The notes under the pieces are model-generated. The model saw only the letters and a list, made by a program, of their open reading frames with translations. It made no database searches and was not told the DNA's origin. Below are positions 25,232 to 35,319 of a DNA stretch of 64,000 bases, one piece after another. Within the stretch, counting starts at the first letter, position 1; each line of letters starts with the position of its first letter. The DNA comes from a virus: the IMG/VR virus record IMGVR_UViG_3300027280_000002, positions 47,330-111,329 of that record. One strand, given 5' to 3'. The position numbers and the translations under genes are program-made.

Positions 25232-28200
25232 ATGGCTACTAAAAAAGAAATTGAAGACGATAAGAAGAAGAAGGCAGCTTCTAAGGCAAAAACTGATAAA
25301 GCTCAACAAGGTCAAGTAAGACTAGAGTTTAATCAGGCAATGTCTGGCTTAAATATGGATAGCACAATTAACCAAGTAGCGACAGGTAGTCTTACTTATG
25401 CGTTAAATGCAACTGTAGAAAACTTTGACTCTAGTTCTGTTAATTATCAAAATGAACCTGGTAACGAACCTTGTTTTAGTTTTCCTGATGGTTATGAACT
25501 TATTGGAAAACATACTATTCCTGAAAAAGACAAAGACATATTCTTTTTAACTAACCCCACTACTGGAGGTAGTGAAATTGGATTCATGTTTAATAATGAT
25601 TGTCAATATAAAACGCTAATCAATGCTCCATGTTTAAACTTTAATGTAGATCATCCTATACCAAAAGTCGTACATAGAATAACAAACTGTACTACAGAAA
25701 TATATTGGACCGATGGATTTAATGCTAGAAGATATTTGGATATAGAAAACATTCCTTATATACTTGCACCAGGAACAACTCCTACTTGTGATCCTGTAGA
25801 AACAGATCAACTAGACTGTAATCAACTTAAGATACAACCTGACTTTCCAATACCATTTTTAAATGTAGATGAGGTGACTAATGTAGGATCATTAGTTGCT
25901 GGAACCTACCAATTTGCTATACAGTATTCTGATGCAGTAGGTAATGATTTAACGTCATACTACTCAATAACCAACCCATGTCCAATAGCTGATGCACTTA
26001 TAACAACAGTAAATTTTAACTATCCAGTAGGAAAATCTATAGTTGTAAAAATATCTAACTTAGATATCTCAGGACAATTTAATTACTTTAATTTAGCAGT
26101 AATTAAAACTATAAATAATATTTCCTCTGTTGAATTAGTAGGGACATATAACATTACAGACGTTAGTGAAGAAATAACATATACAGGTGCAGATCAAACA
26201 GCCAAAAGATTATCTATGTCTGATATATTTGAGAAATATCCGTATTATGACATAGCACAAGATATAACATCTGTACAAGATATTCTAGTATGGGATAATT
26301 TAACTTCTATAGATAGGATAAATTATCAGCAGATAGCTAGTAACATAACTTTGAAGTGGGAATCTTATAGGATACCTCCTGGTGAAAATTATTCTGATGA
26401 GAATAATGCTACTAATTTACGTGGATACATGCGTGATGAAGTTTATGCATTTGAGATAGTGTTCCTTCTTAAGAATGGAAAACAAACTGATTCTTTTCAC
26501 ATTCCAGGACCTCCTAACCTTAATATAAATCCTGATGTACCTGACACAAATGATGACTTTATTGGTGATCCAGATTATGTTGAGAATGGTATAGGGTATA
26601 GCTCATATTGGAAGATATATAACAACGCTATTAATTTAGGAGCTTCTCCAACTGCTACAAGTGCTGACGATTACAAAGGACCATGGGAATATGGAGAATT
26701 TGCATATTGGGAATCAACAGAAAAATACCCTTGTAATACAGATGTATGGGGAGACTTAGCTGATCAACCAATCAGACATCATAAATTTCCAGATGTATTG
26801 GTTAGTCCTATTATAGAAAATAGCACAATCACTTATGATGGTAATAACATTGTTCCTACAATGCAGGATGATGCAGTTTTTCCTATTGGAGTAAAAATTA
26901 ACAATAGTCAAATCTCAGGTCTGATACTAACCTCTGATCTAACACAAGACCAAAAAGATGATATTGTAGGGTTTAAGATTGTTAGAGGAGATCGTAGTAC
27001 TAACAGGTCAGTAATAGCTAAGGGTATACTCAGAAACATGGGCAAGTATTCAAGAAATGATCAAGAGTACTATTACCCTAATTATCCCTATAATCAAGTT
27101 TCTGGAGAAGACTCTTTTCTTCAAGAAAACAATAATGCATGGAATTATAAATCTAAAGCATGGCTCGTATATATGCCAGATCAAGAAACAACAAGTTTAT
27201 TTGATTGGGGTTCTCTTAATTTTGGTAGTGTAGATATAGATGTTAATGTTGAAGAAGGTGTATTTACATATACAAGTATTGTTAATGGTAGAAATACACA
27301 AGCTAAGATTCTACCTAATTGTATTATAGAAGTATGTTCTCTTACACGACCTGTAGCACTTAGGGGTCTTATGACTGTAGGTCCTGCAGATTTTGATGCA
27401 TGGCGTGGATTTCATGGGCAAAAAGTGTTTGCTGCAGGATATGCAATTAAATCAGAAAATCCTTTTAATAACTTTAATTTTGATGGTACAGTAGCTTCTA
27501 GACGATGGTTGGATTATCAAGGTTCATTAACTTCAGGAGGTGGTGATACGTGTACTGTTCTTACCAATGTGGATTATGATTATGATTATGATAATTTATA
27601 TGGACAGGTTACTGAAAGTGGAGATGGTCATATATGGAAACCTCAAGTTTCAGGAGCTAATTCTGGCTTATCAATTCCAAGAATAAATTTAAATGGTATT
27701 ATTCCTGGTCCTTGTTTTGAAAGTGATGACATTTCTACTGAAGAAATAGAAGATGACGCATTAATAACATATCCTCCAGGTACATTTGATCCAGCTAACG
27801 AATGTCCAGAAGGACAAAGTGCAGCTTGTCAAGAATGTATAAAAACAGAAAATCCAGATAACATAACTCCTTGGCCACAAGCTGCTTTTGGGCAGCCTAC
27901 AAATCCCCTTCCTCAACTTAGTAACGGTGTCCCATCACAATCTTTTCCGCTTCCAACAAATCAAACAAATACATTTACTCCAGCAGTTGATGTAAATCAA
28001 ATGGACGGATCTATAAATGGGACAACTTCAAGATGGAGTAGAAGATCATGTTTAGCATGTGATAGAGATATACCTATTAAACCATTAGAGGGAGCAGAAT
28101 ATGATTCAGTAAAAGATATTTTAGAAAAACAAATATTTAATTCTCCTGACACGTCTTTTGGACAACCTTTCTTAGGTAGTGTATTAAAACTAGAGAGTGT

Positions 28201-31200
28201 AATGTTTGGGGCAGGTAAAGGTCATTTTGTAGAAGTTAAAGATAATGCCAAATACAAACTTTTATCTAAAGAAGCTCAAGAAGATGCACTTAGGAGTTCA
28301 GAAAGAATAGCTAGCATAGGTTCTGGTGGATTTAATGCTGGTATAATGTTTACAGTTTATCAGTCCTATCTTACTATATATATAAATGGAATAACAAGAA
28401 AGAACTATGGAATGTCTTTCAATTCACGAGCAAACTATGACTACTCTTACCCTATTGATAATAATGTTAAAGGTGGCATCAAACAGAGAGAAATAGAACT
28501 TACAAGATATTTAATACCAGGAGTACAATCATTTAATAATAATGATTTGCCTATAAATAACTGGAATAGAGAATCATCTGTATATATAAAAACAAAAATT
28601 AATGATGACATATTAGCTTTTCCTCTTCCACAAGATACGCCTAGTTTAACATCACCTGATGGTACATCTAGCATGGTTGAGTTCTCTAGATTTAACATAA
28701 GTGAAATTGGAGCATGTGATGCACCAGAGAAAGAAAAGGACATGAAGGTGGTTTCATATTATGCTTCTATGAAAAACATTTTACCTAATCAATGGGGACA
28801 AATAAATTCATTCAAAAGAATTGATACTGGATATCAAAAAGGCATAGCTTCCTCAGGAGAGGATATTATATTTGGTGGAGATGTTTATATATCTAGATTT
28901 ACATTTAAAACTAAACTACCATTTTTTATAGACAATAGAGTAAATGCGCCTGATGATTCCGATATATTCTTTGATGAAATAGGCAACATTGCATATCCTA
29001 AATATTGGCACTCTGCTAGATCTATATTAAACGCTTATAGAGTTGAGGCTAATGATTCAAACATGCTTAACCTTATATCTACTAAAGCACATAATTTAGA
29101 TTGTCCAAGTGATCCTTCATTAATTACTGCACCATCAACTACTGCTCAACCTGTATCTACTTTTGCAGGGACATACAGATCATTCTATGATGGATTTATG
29201 TATTTATTTGCATACGGTGTACCAAACTTTTATTGTGAAAGTGTATACAATACAGACTTAAGGCAAGCTTTTAATACTAAAGAAGGTGACTTTTGGCCCC
29301 ATGTAAGCAGTAGTATTCCAGATGATTGGGTACAAGAAACAAACGTGCCTATTGCTCAAGATAATACTTATTACTATAATGTAACATTCTCTAAACAAAA
29401 TAAAGAGAATGTATTTACTCAACTCCCTCCAGATTGGGAAAATGATTTATGTTTTACATACTTTCCGTTTAGAGCTATTTATTCAGATACACAAGGAGAC
29501 AGTCCTGACAATAGAGTAAATAACTGGTTAGTGTATAGAGCTATTTCTTATCACGACTTTCCACAAAACTATGGTAATCTTACATCATTAGATGGTGTAC
29601 AAGATAAGGCTATCTTGGCAAGATTTGAGAACAAGGCATTGCTGTATAATAATTTATTAACTATTGATACAAGTAATCCTCAAGCAGCTTATGTAGGTAA
29701 CTCTAGACTTTTTGATGGGTCACCCCCATTAGATTTTGCTGAAACAGACTTAGGTTACGTAGGGTCACAACATAAGTTTCTACTTAAGGTCCCTTATGGT
29801 CAAATTACTGCAGACGCTAAGAGGGGACAAATCTTTTTATTAAATGGAAATAAACCTGTTGACATGACAGCTTATGGGTCAGGGGTGAATAGATTTATGA
29901 CAAGTAGTTTACCTTTTGAAATTTTAGAATACTTTCCAGAAGTAAATGTAGACAATAATTTTACAGGATTTGGATTACACGGTGTGTACGATAGTAAGTT
30001 TGACAGAGTGATTATTACAAAAATTGATTATATTCCTACAGACAGTTCGGTATTCTACGATAAAGATGATAAAAACTTTTATATACCAATAGAGGGTTAT
30101 ACTGATACTTCTGGTAATCAAACTATCAAACAAGAAGTATTCTTAAACGATAGAAAGTATTTCTGTAATAAGTCATGGACTATGTCATTTGATTTTAATA
30201 CAAAAAGCTGGATATCGTTTCATAGTTATTTACCAAACTTTTATATAGGAGAAAATAACTTTTACTATTCAGGGATTAACGGATGCTGTACAAACTTTAC
30301 TGCTATTCTTGATAATCCAAGTAGAAGTAAAATAGATACAGAGTCTCCTAATTTAGAGATGATAGTTGGAGAACTTGATGGCGTTGTTAAAATTACTACA
30401 ACAACCACCACTACAGGTCTTCCTTTATTTACCACTACTACTACAACAGCATATGTTCCTGATTGTGAGTTTGATATAAATGTAGTAAGTAAGTTAGATT
30501 GTCAAATGGAAGGAGTGGGTTACATTACTGTACCAACCCCTACTACTACAACAATATGTGCTAGACCTGATAGTTTAGTTATTTCTAATTTTACAGAAGG
30601 TTATCAAATTACAGGACAAGCTTCTCCAGTTTTAGGTACACTCTCTGCACAGAAAGCTTGCGCAGTGGGTAGTTTTGTAAGAGTAGCAAATCCTCTAGAA
30701 ACAGTAGATATAAATTTCCAATATCAATATGAATTTCCAAAACCAGTTACAGTGGGTCAGATTTTATATTTTGGAGGTGGTAGTGATTGCACATTTGTAC
30801 CAGATGGCTGGTACACTAGTAGTGAAGATGGTTGGAATAAAGCCTACTATGTTGAAAATTCAAGATTAGAAGAAATAATACCATGTGATTGTAATACACT
30901 TACCACAACAACCACTCTTTATGATGGGGAATTAACAGAATGCTGTGGTATTATATACAATGATGTAAATGGTAATGTAAAACTTTCAAACATAGCATCG
31001 TCTCACTCTGTAGATTCAGATAATTTTCACACTATAGTTATCCCAGGATACACTACTGGTAAGTTAGCTGTTGGCCCAACTGCTCTATACGGAGTTTCAC
31101 CAGGTATCAGTACATCATTTAAGAAATGGACAATTACAACAAGCCCATGGACTGTAGTAGCAGATTCAGATTTAGTAATAGCTGATAATGCATTTGGTAC

Positions 31201-31924
31201 AACTGCTGGAGTGGTAGTTAAAGATGACAGTGCAATTATTGCAATAGATACAGCTCAAGGATTTATAGTAGAAATAGATACAACAAGTGGAATTCCATCA
31301 CAGAAAATTCTAGTGGGAGGTGGTTATACATACACTACAAATCTATTATATACTACTAAAGGTAAACTAATAACAATAGGAGAAGATGGTGGAGGAGTGT
31401 TCCATTACTTCCAATGGGATTATGATAACGAAACAGTAACCCCAGAAATTGATATAACAATCACTGCACCTGAATTTGGTAGTGAGGTTGTAGCAATATA
31501 TGAATGTGATTGTGACATTACGATAATTACAAAAGAAGCTAATCAATATAATGTATTTAGCGTATCACCAATATCTCCTTATGGTGTTATATTTTCAGGA
31601 AATATAACAGATGATAATCGAAGCATTTGGAACTCTTTTGATGCTACTAACGTAACTCAAATGCAATCATGCGTTAATCCAATTGGAGGACAAGAGTTTA
31701 CAACAACTACAAGTACCACAGAAAGCCCAAGTACTACTACTACTACATCAATATACCCTTGTTATAAATGGGAGATAACAGGCCCTGTAGGAATTATTAT
31801 TACTGACTGTAATGGGCTACCTGAAGTACTAAGTGTTCCTAGTGGAGTGACACAACAATTTTGTACAAACGTTAATACTGGAGGACCTGCTGGAGCAACC
31901 TTTATAGGAAACTGTGATATATAA
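25232..31924 (+). CDS. Nozzle (muzzle) protein with appended adhesin domains
   Basis: 2230 residues. After a Lys-rich start, the body begins with RLEFNQAMSGLNMDSTINQV and SLTYALNATVENFD, the opening of crAss-like nozzle proteins (counterparts of T7 gp12). The beta-rich body runs to about residue 1715, including PVALRGLMTVGP and FDFNTKSWISFHSYLPNFYI. From about 1720 onward, Thr linkers (about 1722-1740, 1772-1776, 1891-1896 and 2157-2175) separate extra domains: a small Cys-containing domain, a propeller-like domain (about 1900-2150, with GKLAVGPTALYGV and GKLITIGEDGGGV) and a short end domain. These extra parts look like the neighbouring adhesins, not like nozzle sequence. The usual nozzle C-terminus appears in the next gene. 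This would place receptor-binding parts at the tail tip. Confidence 0.72.
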   Translation: MATKKEIEDDKKKKAASKAKTDKAQQGQVRLEFNQAMSGLNMDSTINQVATGSLTYALNATVENFDSSSVNYQNEPGNEPCFSFPDGYELIGKHTIPEKDKDIFFLTNPTTGGSEIGFMFNNDCQYKTLINAPCLNFNVDHPIPKVVHRITNCTTEIYWTDGFNARRYLDIENIPYILAPGTTPTCDPVETDQLDCNQLKIQPDFPIPFLNVDEVTNVGSLVAGTYQFAIQYSDAVGNDLTSYYSITNPCPIADALITTVNFNYPVGKSIVVKISNLDISGQFNYFNLAVIKTINNISSVELVGTYNITDVSEEITYTGADQTAKRLSMSDIFEKYPYYDIAQDITSVQDILVWDNLTSIDRINYQQIASNITLKWESYRIPPGENYSDENNATNLRGYMRDEVYAFEIVFLLKNGKQTDSFHIPGPPNLNINPDVPDTNDDFIGDPDYVENGIGYSSYWKIYNNAINLGASPTATSADDYKGPWEYGEFAYWESTEKYPCNTDVWGDLADQPIRHHKFPDVLVSPIIENSTITYDGNNIVPTMQDDAVFPIGVKINNSQISGLILTSDLTQDQKDDIVGFKIVRGDRSTNRSVIAKGILRNMGKYSRNDQEYYYPNYPYNQVSGEDSFLQENNNAWNYKSKAWLVYMPDQETTSLFDWGSLNFGSVDIDVNVEEGVFTYTSIVNGRNTQAKILPNCIIEVCSLTRPVALRGLMTVGPADFDAWRGFHGQKVFAAGYAIKSENPFNNFNFDGTVASRRWLDYQGSLTSGGGDTCTVLTNVDYDYDYDNLYGQVTESGDGHIWKPQVSGANSGLSIPRINLNGIIPGPCFESDDISTEEIEDDALITYPPGTFDPANECPEGQSAACQECIKTENPDNITPWPQAAFGQPTNPLPQLSNGVPSQSFPLPTNQTNTFTPAVDVNQMDGSINGTTSRWSRRSCLACDRDIPIKPLEGAEYDSVKDILEKQIFNSPDTSFGQPFLGSVLKLESVMFGAGKGHFVEVKDNAKYKLLSKEAQEDALRSSERIASIGSGGFNAGIMFTVYQSYLTIYINGITRKNYGMSFNSRANYDYSYPIDNNVKGGIKQREIELTRYLIPGVQSFNNNDLPINNWNRESSVYIKTKINDDILAFPLPQDTPSLTSPDGTSSMVEFSRFNISEIGACDAPEKEKDMKVVSYYASMKNILPNQWGQINSFKRIDTGYQKGIASSGEDIIFGGDVYISRFTFKTKLPFFIDNRVNAPDDSDIFFDEIGNIAYPKYWHSARSILNAYRVEANDSNMLNLISTKAHNLDCPSDPSLITAPSTTAQPVSTFAGTYRSFYDGFMYLFAYGVPNFYCESVYNTDLRQAFNTKEGDFWPHVSSSIPDDWVQETNVPIAQDNTYYYNVTFSKQNKENVFTQLPPDWENDLCFTYFPFRAIYSDTQGDSPDNRVNNWLVYRAISYHDFPQNYGNLTSLDGVQDKAILARFENKALLYNNLLTIDTSNPQAAYVGNSRLFDGSPPLDFAETDLGYVGSQHKFLLKVPYGQITADAKRGQIFLLNGNKPVDMTAYGSGVNRFMTSSLPFEILEYFPEVNVDNNFTGFGLHGVYDSKFDRVIITKIDYIPTDSSVFYDKDDKNFYIPIEGYTDTSGNQTIKQEVFLNDRKYFCNKSWTMSFDFNTKSWISFHSYLPNFYIGENNFYYSGINGCCTNFTAILDNPSRSKIDTESPNLEMIVGELDGVVKITTTTTTTGLPLFTTTTTTAYVPDCEFDINVVSKLDCQMEGVGYITVPTPTTTTICARPDSLVISNFTEGYQITGQASPVLGTLSAQKACAVGSFVRVANPLETVDINFQYQYEFPKPVTVGQILYFGGGSDCTFVPDGWYTSSEDGWNKAYYVENSRLEEIIPCDCNTLTTTTTLYDGELTECCGIIYNDVNGNVKLSNIASSHSVDSDNFHTIVIPGYTTGKLAVGPTALYGVSPGISTSFKKWTITTSPWTVVADSDLVIADNAFGTTAGVVVKDDSAIIAIDTAQGFIVEIDTTSGIPSQKILVGGGYTYTTNLLYTTKGKLITIGEDGGGVFHYFQWDYDNETVTPEIDITITAPEFGSEVVAIYECDCDITIITKEANQYNVFSVSPISPYGVIFSGNITDDNRSIWNSFDATNVTQMQSCVNPIGGQEFTTTTSTTESPSTTTTTSIYPCYKWEITGPVGIIITDCNGLPEVLSVPSGVTQQFCTNVNTGGPAGATFIGNCDI

Positions 31925-31926
31925 CT

Positions 31927-32799
31927 ATGGCAACTAAAATAATAAACTTAAAAATAACAAGCTCTAGTCCTCAAGTAGGACCTTTTGAGATTACGGATGA
32001 CTTATCAAATGTCCTAGGAACCGATGTGTCTTTAAGTAGCCTTATTGTGGGCATAAGCTATAGGGTAGATGTTTCAGTTTCAGTGATTACTTTAACCTCT
32101 TCAGGTGATTGTAATTTTGTAAAAGAATTTTCAGTTAGAGATTCAGTACCTAGTATAGAATATATAACAGCTACATATACTCAAATTAAAACAGGATGTG
32201 TATGGACACACTTAAGAAACGATACTTTATATAATTATTACTATGGAGATATAGCTCCTTACATAATCGAGTATCCTTTTTCATATAAGTATCATGATCA
32301 AATATTACAGAATATAAAAGACTATAGTAAAGTGTATGTATATCTTCCATCTACATTAGGGTCATTTGATTCTAATAGCAAGGTGCAAGTAGATGATAAA
32401 TATTTTAATAAAGCTATTCTATATAACGATCAACAATCTACAGGAGTAATAGAACTTGTTCCTAAACCAATGAATGATTTAAGTTCATATTTAAATTATC
32501 CTATACTTAATTCTAATAGTAAAACTATTACTTTTGCAAAGACAGATAGTTTCTATCAATATAACACTTTCTGGGCACTACAAAAAAATGATAAGATTCC
32601 TTTATTTAAAACATCTTGTGAATCTGGCTCAATAGATAAAGTAGTTAATCAAGATAATATGAACTATGGTGACTTATCATTTAAGAAGTCACAACTAAGA
32701 GCTAAAGATTTAAAGGTGAGACACATACTAGACAACTCTTCTATAACACATATAGTAAGTCAATTTATTGTAGCACCAGCACAAATATCATATAAGTAA
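31927..32799 (+). CDS. Nozzle C-terminal part on a separate chain, with GPF-type module
   Basis: 290 residues. Residues 1-77 are a diverged copy of the recurrent small module (VGPFEITDDLSNVLGTDVSL, with a late SGDCNFV). Residues about 78-290 (GCVWTHLRNDTLYNYYYGD, then IIEYPFSYKYHDQILQNIKD, and the end TSCESGS... RAKDLKVRHIL) look like the C-terminal portion of crAss-like nozzle proteins, where an EYPF-type strand and a QNIKDYSKVY helix follow a YYG turn. The gene begins 2 bases after the nozzle stop and its stop overlaps the next start. I infer that the nozzle was split by insertion of adhesin domains, and that this chain still assembles with it. No other function is suggested by the sequence. 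Confidence 0.6.
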   Translation: MATKIINLKITSSSPQVGPFEITDDLSNVLGTDVSLSSLIVGISYRVDVSVSVITLTSSGDCNFVKEFSVRDSVPSIEYITATYTQIKTGCVWTHLRNDTLYNYYYGDIAPYIIEYPFSYKYHDQILQNIKDYSKVYVYLPSTLGSFDSNSKVQVDDKYFNKAILYNDQQSTGVIELVPKPMNDLSSYLNYPILNSNSKTITFAKTDSFYQYNTFWALQKNDKIPLFKTSCESGSIDKVVNQDNMNYGDLSFKKSQLRAKDLKVRHILDNSSITHIVSQFIVAPAQISYK

Positions 32800-35318
32800 T
32801 GGCAAAAGGTTTATCAGCAGCAAAAGCTAAAAAGATACTACAAGATGGTTACGTAAAAGGTAAGCCTCTCACAGCAAAGCAAAAGAAATACTTTGGAGCT
32901 ATTGCTAGTGGTGGTACGCCCTTGAAAGCAATGAATGGTAATTGGCTAGATAAGTTTGCTATGGGAGGAAGTCTTCCAGGTGCATCAGGTATGATGTATT
33001 CACGTAACTCTGGTTCTTCTACAATGTCTCCTCCTAACCTTACTAAAGCTCAAGATGGAACAGTAGAATATGGTACACCTGAATATAAAAAAGCATATGA
33101 GGAAGGTAGATTTGCTGATGTACCTAATCAACTAGATGAAGTAGTTATAGATAGTGGTGTAGATTATGAGAAATATCCTCTGTATGATAAACTCTCTGTA
33201 CAAGAGAAAGAGTATTTTAATGACCCAGGAACAATTGGTAGAGGTGTAAGAAGAGCTGCTCAAACAGATAGAGGGTTATCTGAGGATACAAGAGATATGG
33301 TGACAGGAATGTTGGTGAAACAACCTTTAGCTGCATTACAAGTTCCTCAATCTTTAATGGTGGAAGGTATAGAAACTTTAAGGGGTAAAGATGCTAACTT
33401 TTTAAATGCACTTACATTTGACACACAAAGGTTACCGTCTCAAACAATGGGTTTTGAAACTACAAGTGATATGTCTTGGTATAACCCTAAAGTTATATCA
33501 AACTTTGCAATGGATGTTGTATCCGACCCATTGAATCTTGTTGGTGCAGGTATAGTAGATGATGCTTTAAAACTTGGTTTAAGACAAGGATTAACAAATA
33601 CAGTAGCAAGAAGTCTGGACAGACCAATTATAAATACGCTAGGAAATAAGTATTTACCTAATGCAAATAAAATAAATCCTTGGGCATATCAATACAATCT
33701 TCCAAAAAATACCATGTGGAGAGGGTTGGGTCAAGAAGGTATGGAAGATGCTGTTAGTTCTGGTTTATTTAGATCAAAACAAAATGTTCCTGATCAGTTT
33801 TTTCCTGGATCAAGTTTAAAACTAAGTAAAAGTTTTGGAACTAATCCATACTTTACACCGAAGTTTAAAACTGCTGCAACTTATGGAGATAATTATTTAG
33901 CTGAAGTTCCAAGAGATGTTGCTAATTGGACACAAAGATACAAACGTAGTAACTGGAGTCAGTTTGCAGATAGACCGATACCAACTTTAGAAGGTAGAAT
34001 ACTACAAAAAGATTGGTTAAGAGGATATAAACCAATTGAAATTCCTCAAGCTCCTTCTAGTTTTGTTGAAGCTGCAGCAAACCCTAGTGTTAGACAAAGT
34101 CTTAAAGATTTAAATGATAAATTAGGAATAAGTAATACAACTTCAGCACAAATTAGATCTAGTGAGAAGTTCAACAAAAATTGGTTTAACAACCCTGAGA
34201 CTATTAGAAGAACAGAAGAGATGATAAATCAACCCTCCTCTTTAAGATCTAATATGAGTGAGATTGAGATTCTGCAAGACCTTAATCTTTATGAGACAAT
34301 GCTTGATAAATCTCGTAATCTAACTCCAGCTCAAAAAGCTGGTATAGAAAGACAAAAGAAAGATTTATATGCTGGATTAGCAAAAAGAAATCTTCAAACA
34401 GTACAACAGAAAGGAAGATTTACGGAAGTGTTTGATCCAGATAACATAAGACATCAAGATGTAGGTTTAACTTATGAAAAGAATCCCAACTATTTAGGAC
34501 TTTACACAGGTAGAACAAACCAAGGAACAGTTAATGTACCACGTACAAAAAAAGCAGGCAAGGATACTGGTTCAACCTTTACACATGAAGACTTGCATGC
34601 AGTTACAGCAGGAAGAAAAGGATATACAGATGAAGCTACAGACATATTAAAAGATGCAGTGGGTAAAGATCAAGACTGGTGGCTTAATAAAATAAACACA
34701 ACAAAAGATCAAAAAACAAGAGAAAAGTTAATTGATAGATTGGAATACCTATCAAGACCTCAAGAGATGCATGCTAGAGTACATGAGCTTAGAAAAGCTT
34801 TTAATTTAAAACCTGGTCAAGAGGTTAGTGCTGCAAAGATTGACCAGATAATGATGAAAGGGTTAAAAGGAGACACCCCTGTTGATGAAGACTTTTTTAG
34901 ACTATTAGGTGACAAAGAGAAGTTTAGAAAGATATTTAACAAGCTTCCAGCATATGTACCAGTAGCTGTAGGACTTGGTGCTGCTTCACAAAACAAAAAT
35001 GGTGGATGGTTATCTAAGTATGAGAACGGTGGTGTGATAGAAGATAACAGAGGGCAATGGGCACACCCAGGAAAAATAACTAAAATAAACTCCAACAAAA
35101 TAACAATGAAGGGTGTTAACTACCCTGTACTTGGAGTATCTGATAAAGGAGATACTCAAATGATGTATCCTAATGGAGAATATCAATATGATGGAAACAG
35201 CGTTACAGAGTATCCTATGGCTAAAGATGGAAAGTCTTTGGTAGAACTAGATCAATTGACTAACTTTACAAACTACAACACCTCACAACCAGGAGGCTGG
35301 TTAAACAAATATAATTAA
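32799..35318 (+). CDS. Virion cargo protein with HExxH metallopeptidase-like domain
   Basis: 839 residues. N-terminal segment AAKAKKILQDGYVKGKPLTA, then KYFGAIASGG, is a conserved start of internal proteins in Bacteroidota phages. Residues about 300-400 (MWRGLGQEGMEDAVSSGLF, NPYFTPKFKTAATYG, AEVPRD) have the outline of a small ADP-ribosyltransferase-like domain with Arg308, Thr353 and Glu369, but this is uncertain. Residues 585-665 carry a zincin signature: H596-E-D-L-H600 in FTHEDLHAVTAG, and Glu656 in YLSRPQEMHARVHEL as a candidate third ligand. The C-terminus has Gly/Asn-rich repeats (NGGWLSKYENGG, GGWLNKYN) like those of neighbouring cargo proteins. It probably enters the cell with DNA. 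One base overlaps with the previous gene. Confidence 0.65.
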   Translation: MAKGLSAAKAKKILQDGYVKGKPLTAKQKKYFGAIASGGTPLKAMNGNWLDKFAMGGSLPGASGMMYSRNSGSSTMSPPNLTKAQDGTVEYGTPEYKKAYEEGRFADVPNQLDEVVIDSGVDYEKYPLYDKLSVQEKEYFNDPGTIGRGVRRAAQTDRGLSEDTRDMVTGMLVKQPLAALQVPQSLMVEGIETLRGKDANFLNALTFDTQRLPSQTMGFETTSDMSWYNPKVISNFAMDVVSDPLNLVGAGIVDDALKLGLRQGLTNTVARSLDRPIINTLGNKYLPNANKINPWAYQYNLPKNTMWRGLGQEGMEDAVSSGLFRSKQNVPDQFFPGSSLKLSKSFGTNPYFTPKFKTAATYGDNYLAEVPRDVANWTQRYKRSNWSQFADRPIPTLEGRILQKDWLRGYKPIEIPQAPSSFVEAAANPSVRQSLKDLNDKLGISNTTSAQIRSSEKFNKNWFNNPETIRRTEEMINQPSSLRSNMSEIEILQDLNLYETMLDKSRNLTPAQKAGIERQKKDLYAGLAKRNLQTVQQKGRFTEVFDPDNIRHQDVGLTYEKNPNYLGLYTGRTNQGTVNVPRTKKAGKDTGSTFTHEDLHAVTAGRKGYTDEATDILKDAVGKDQDWWLNKINTTKDQKTREKLIDRLEYLSRPQEMHARVHELRKAFNLKPGQEVSAAKIDQIMMKGLKGDTPVDEDFFRLLGDKEKFRKIFNKLPAYVPVAVGLGAASQNKNGGWLSKYENGGVIEDNRGQWAHPGKITKINSNKITMKGVNYPVLGVSDKGDTQMMYPNGEYQYDGNSVTEYPMAKDGKSLVELDQLTNFTNYNTSQPGGWLNKYN

Positions 35319-35319
35319 T

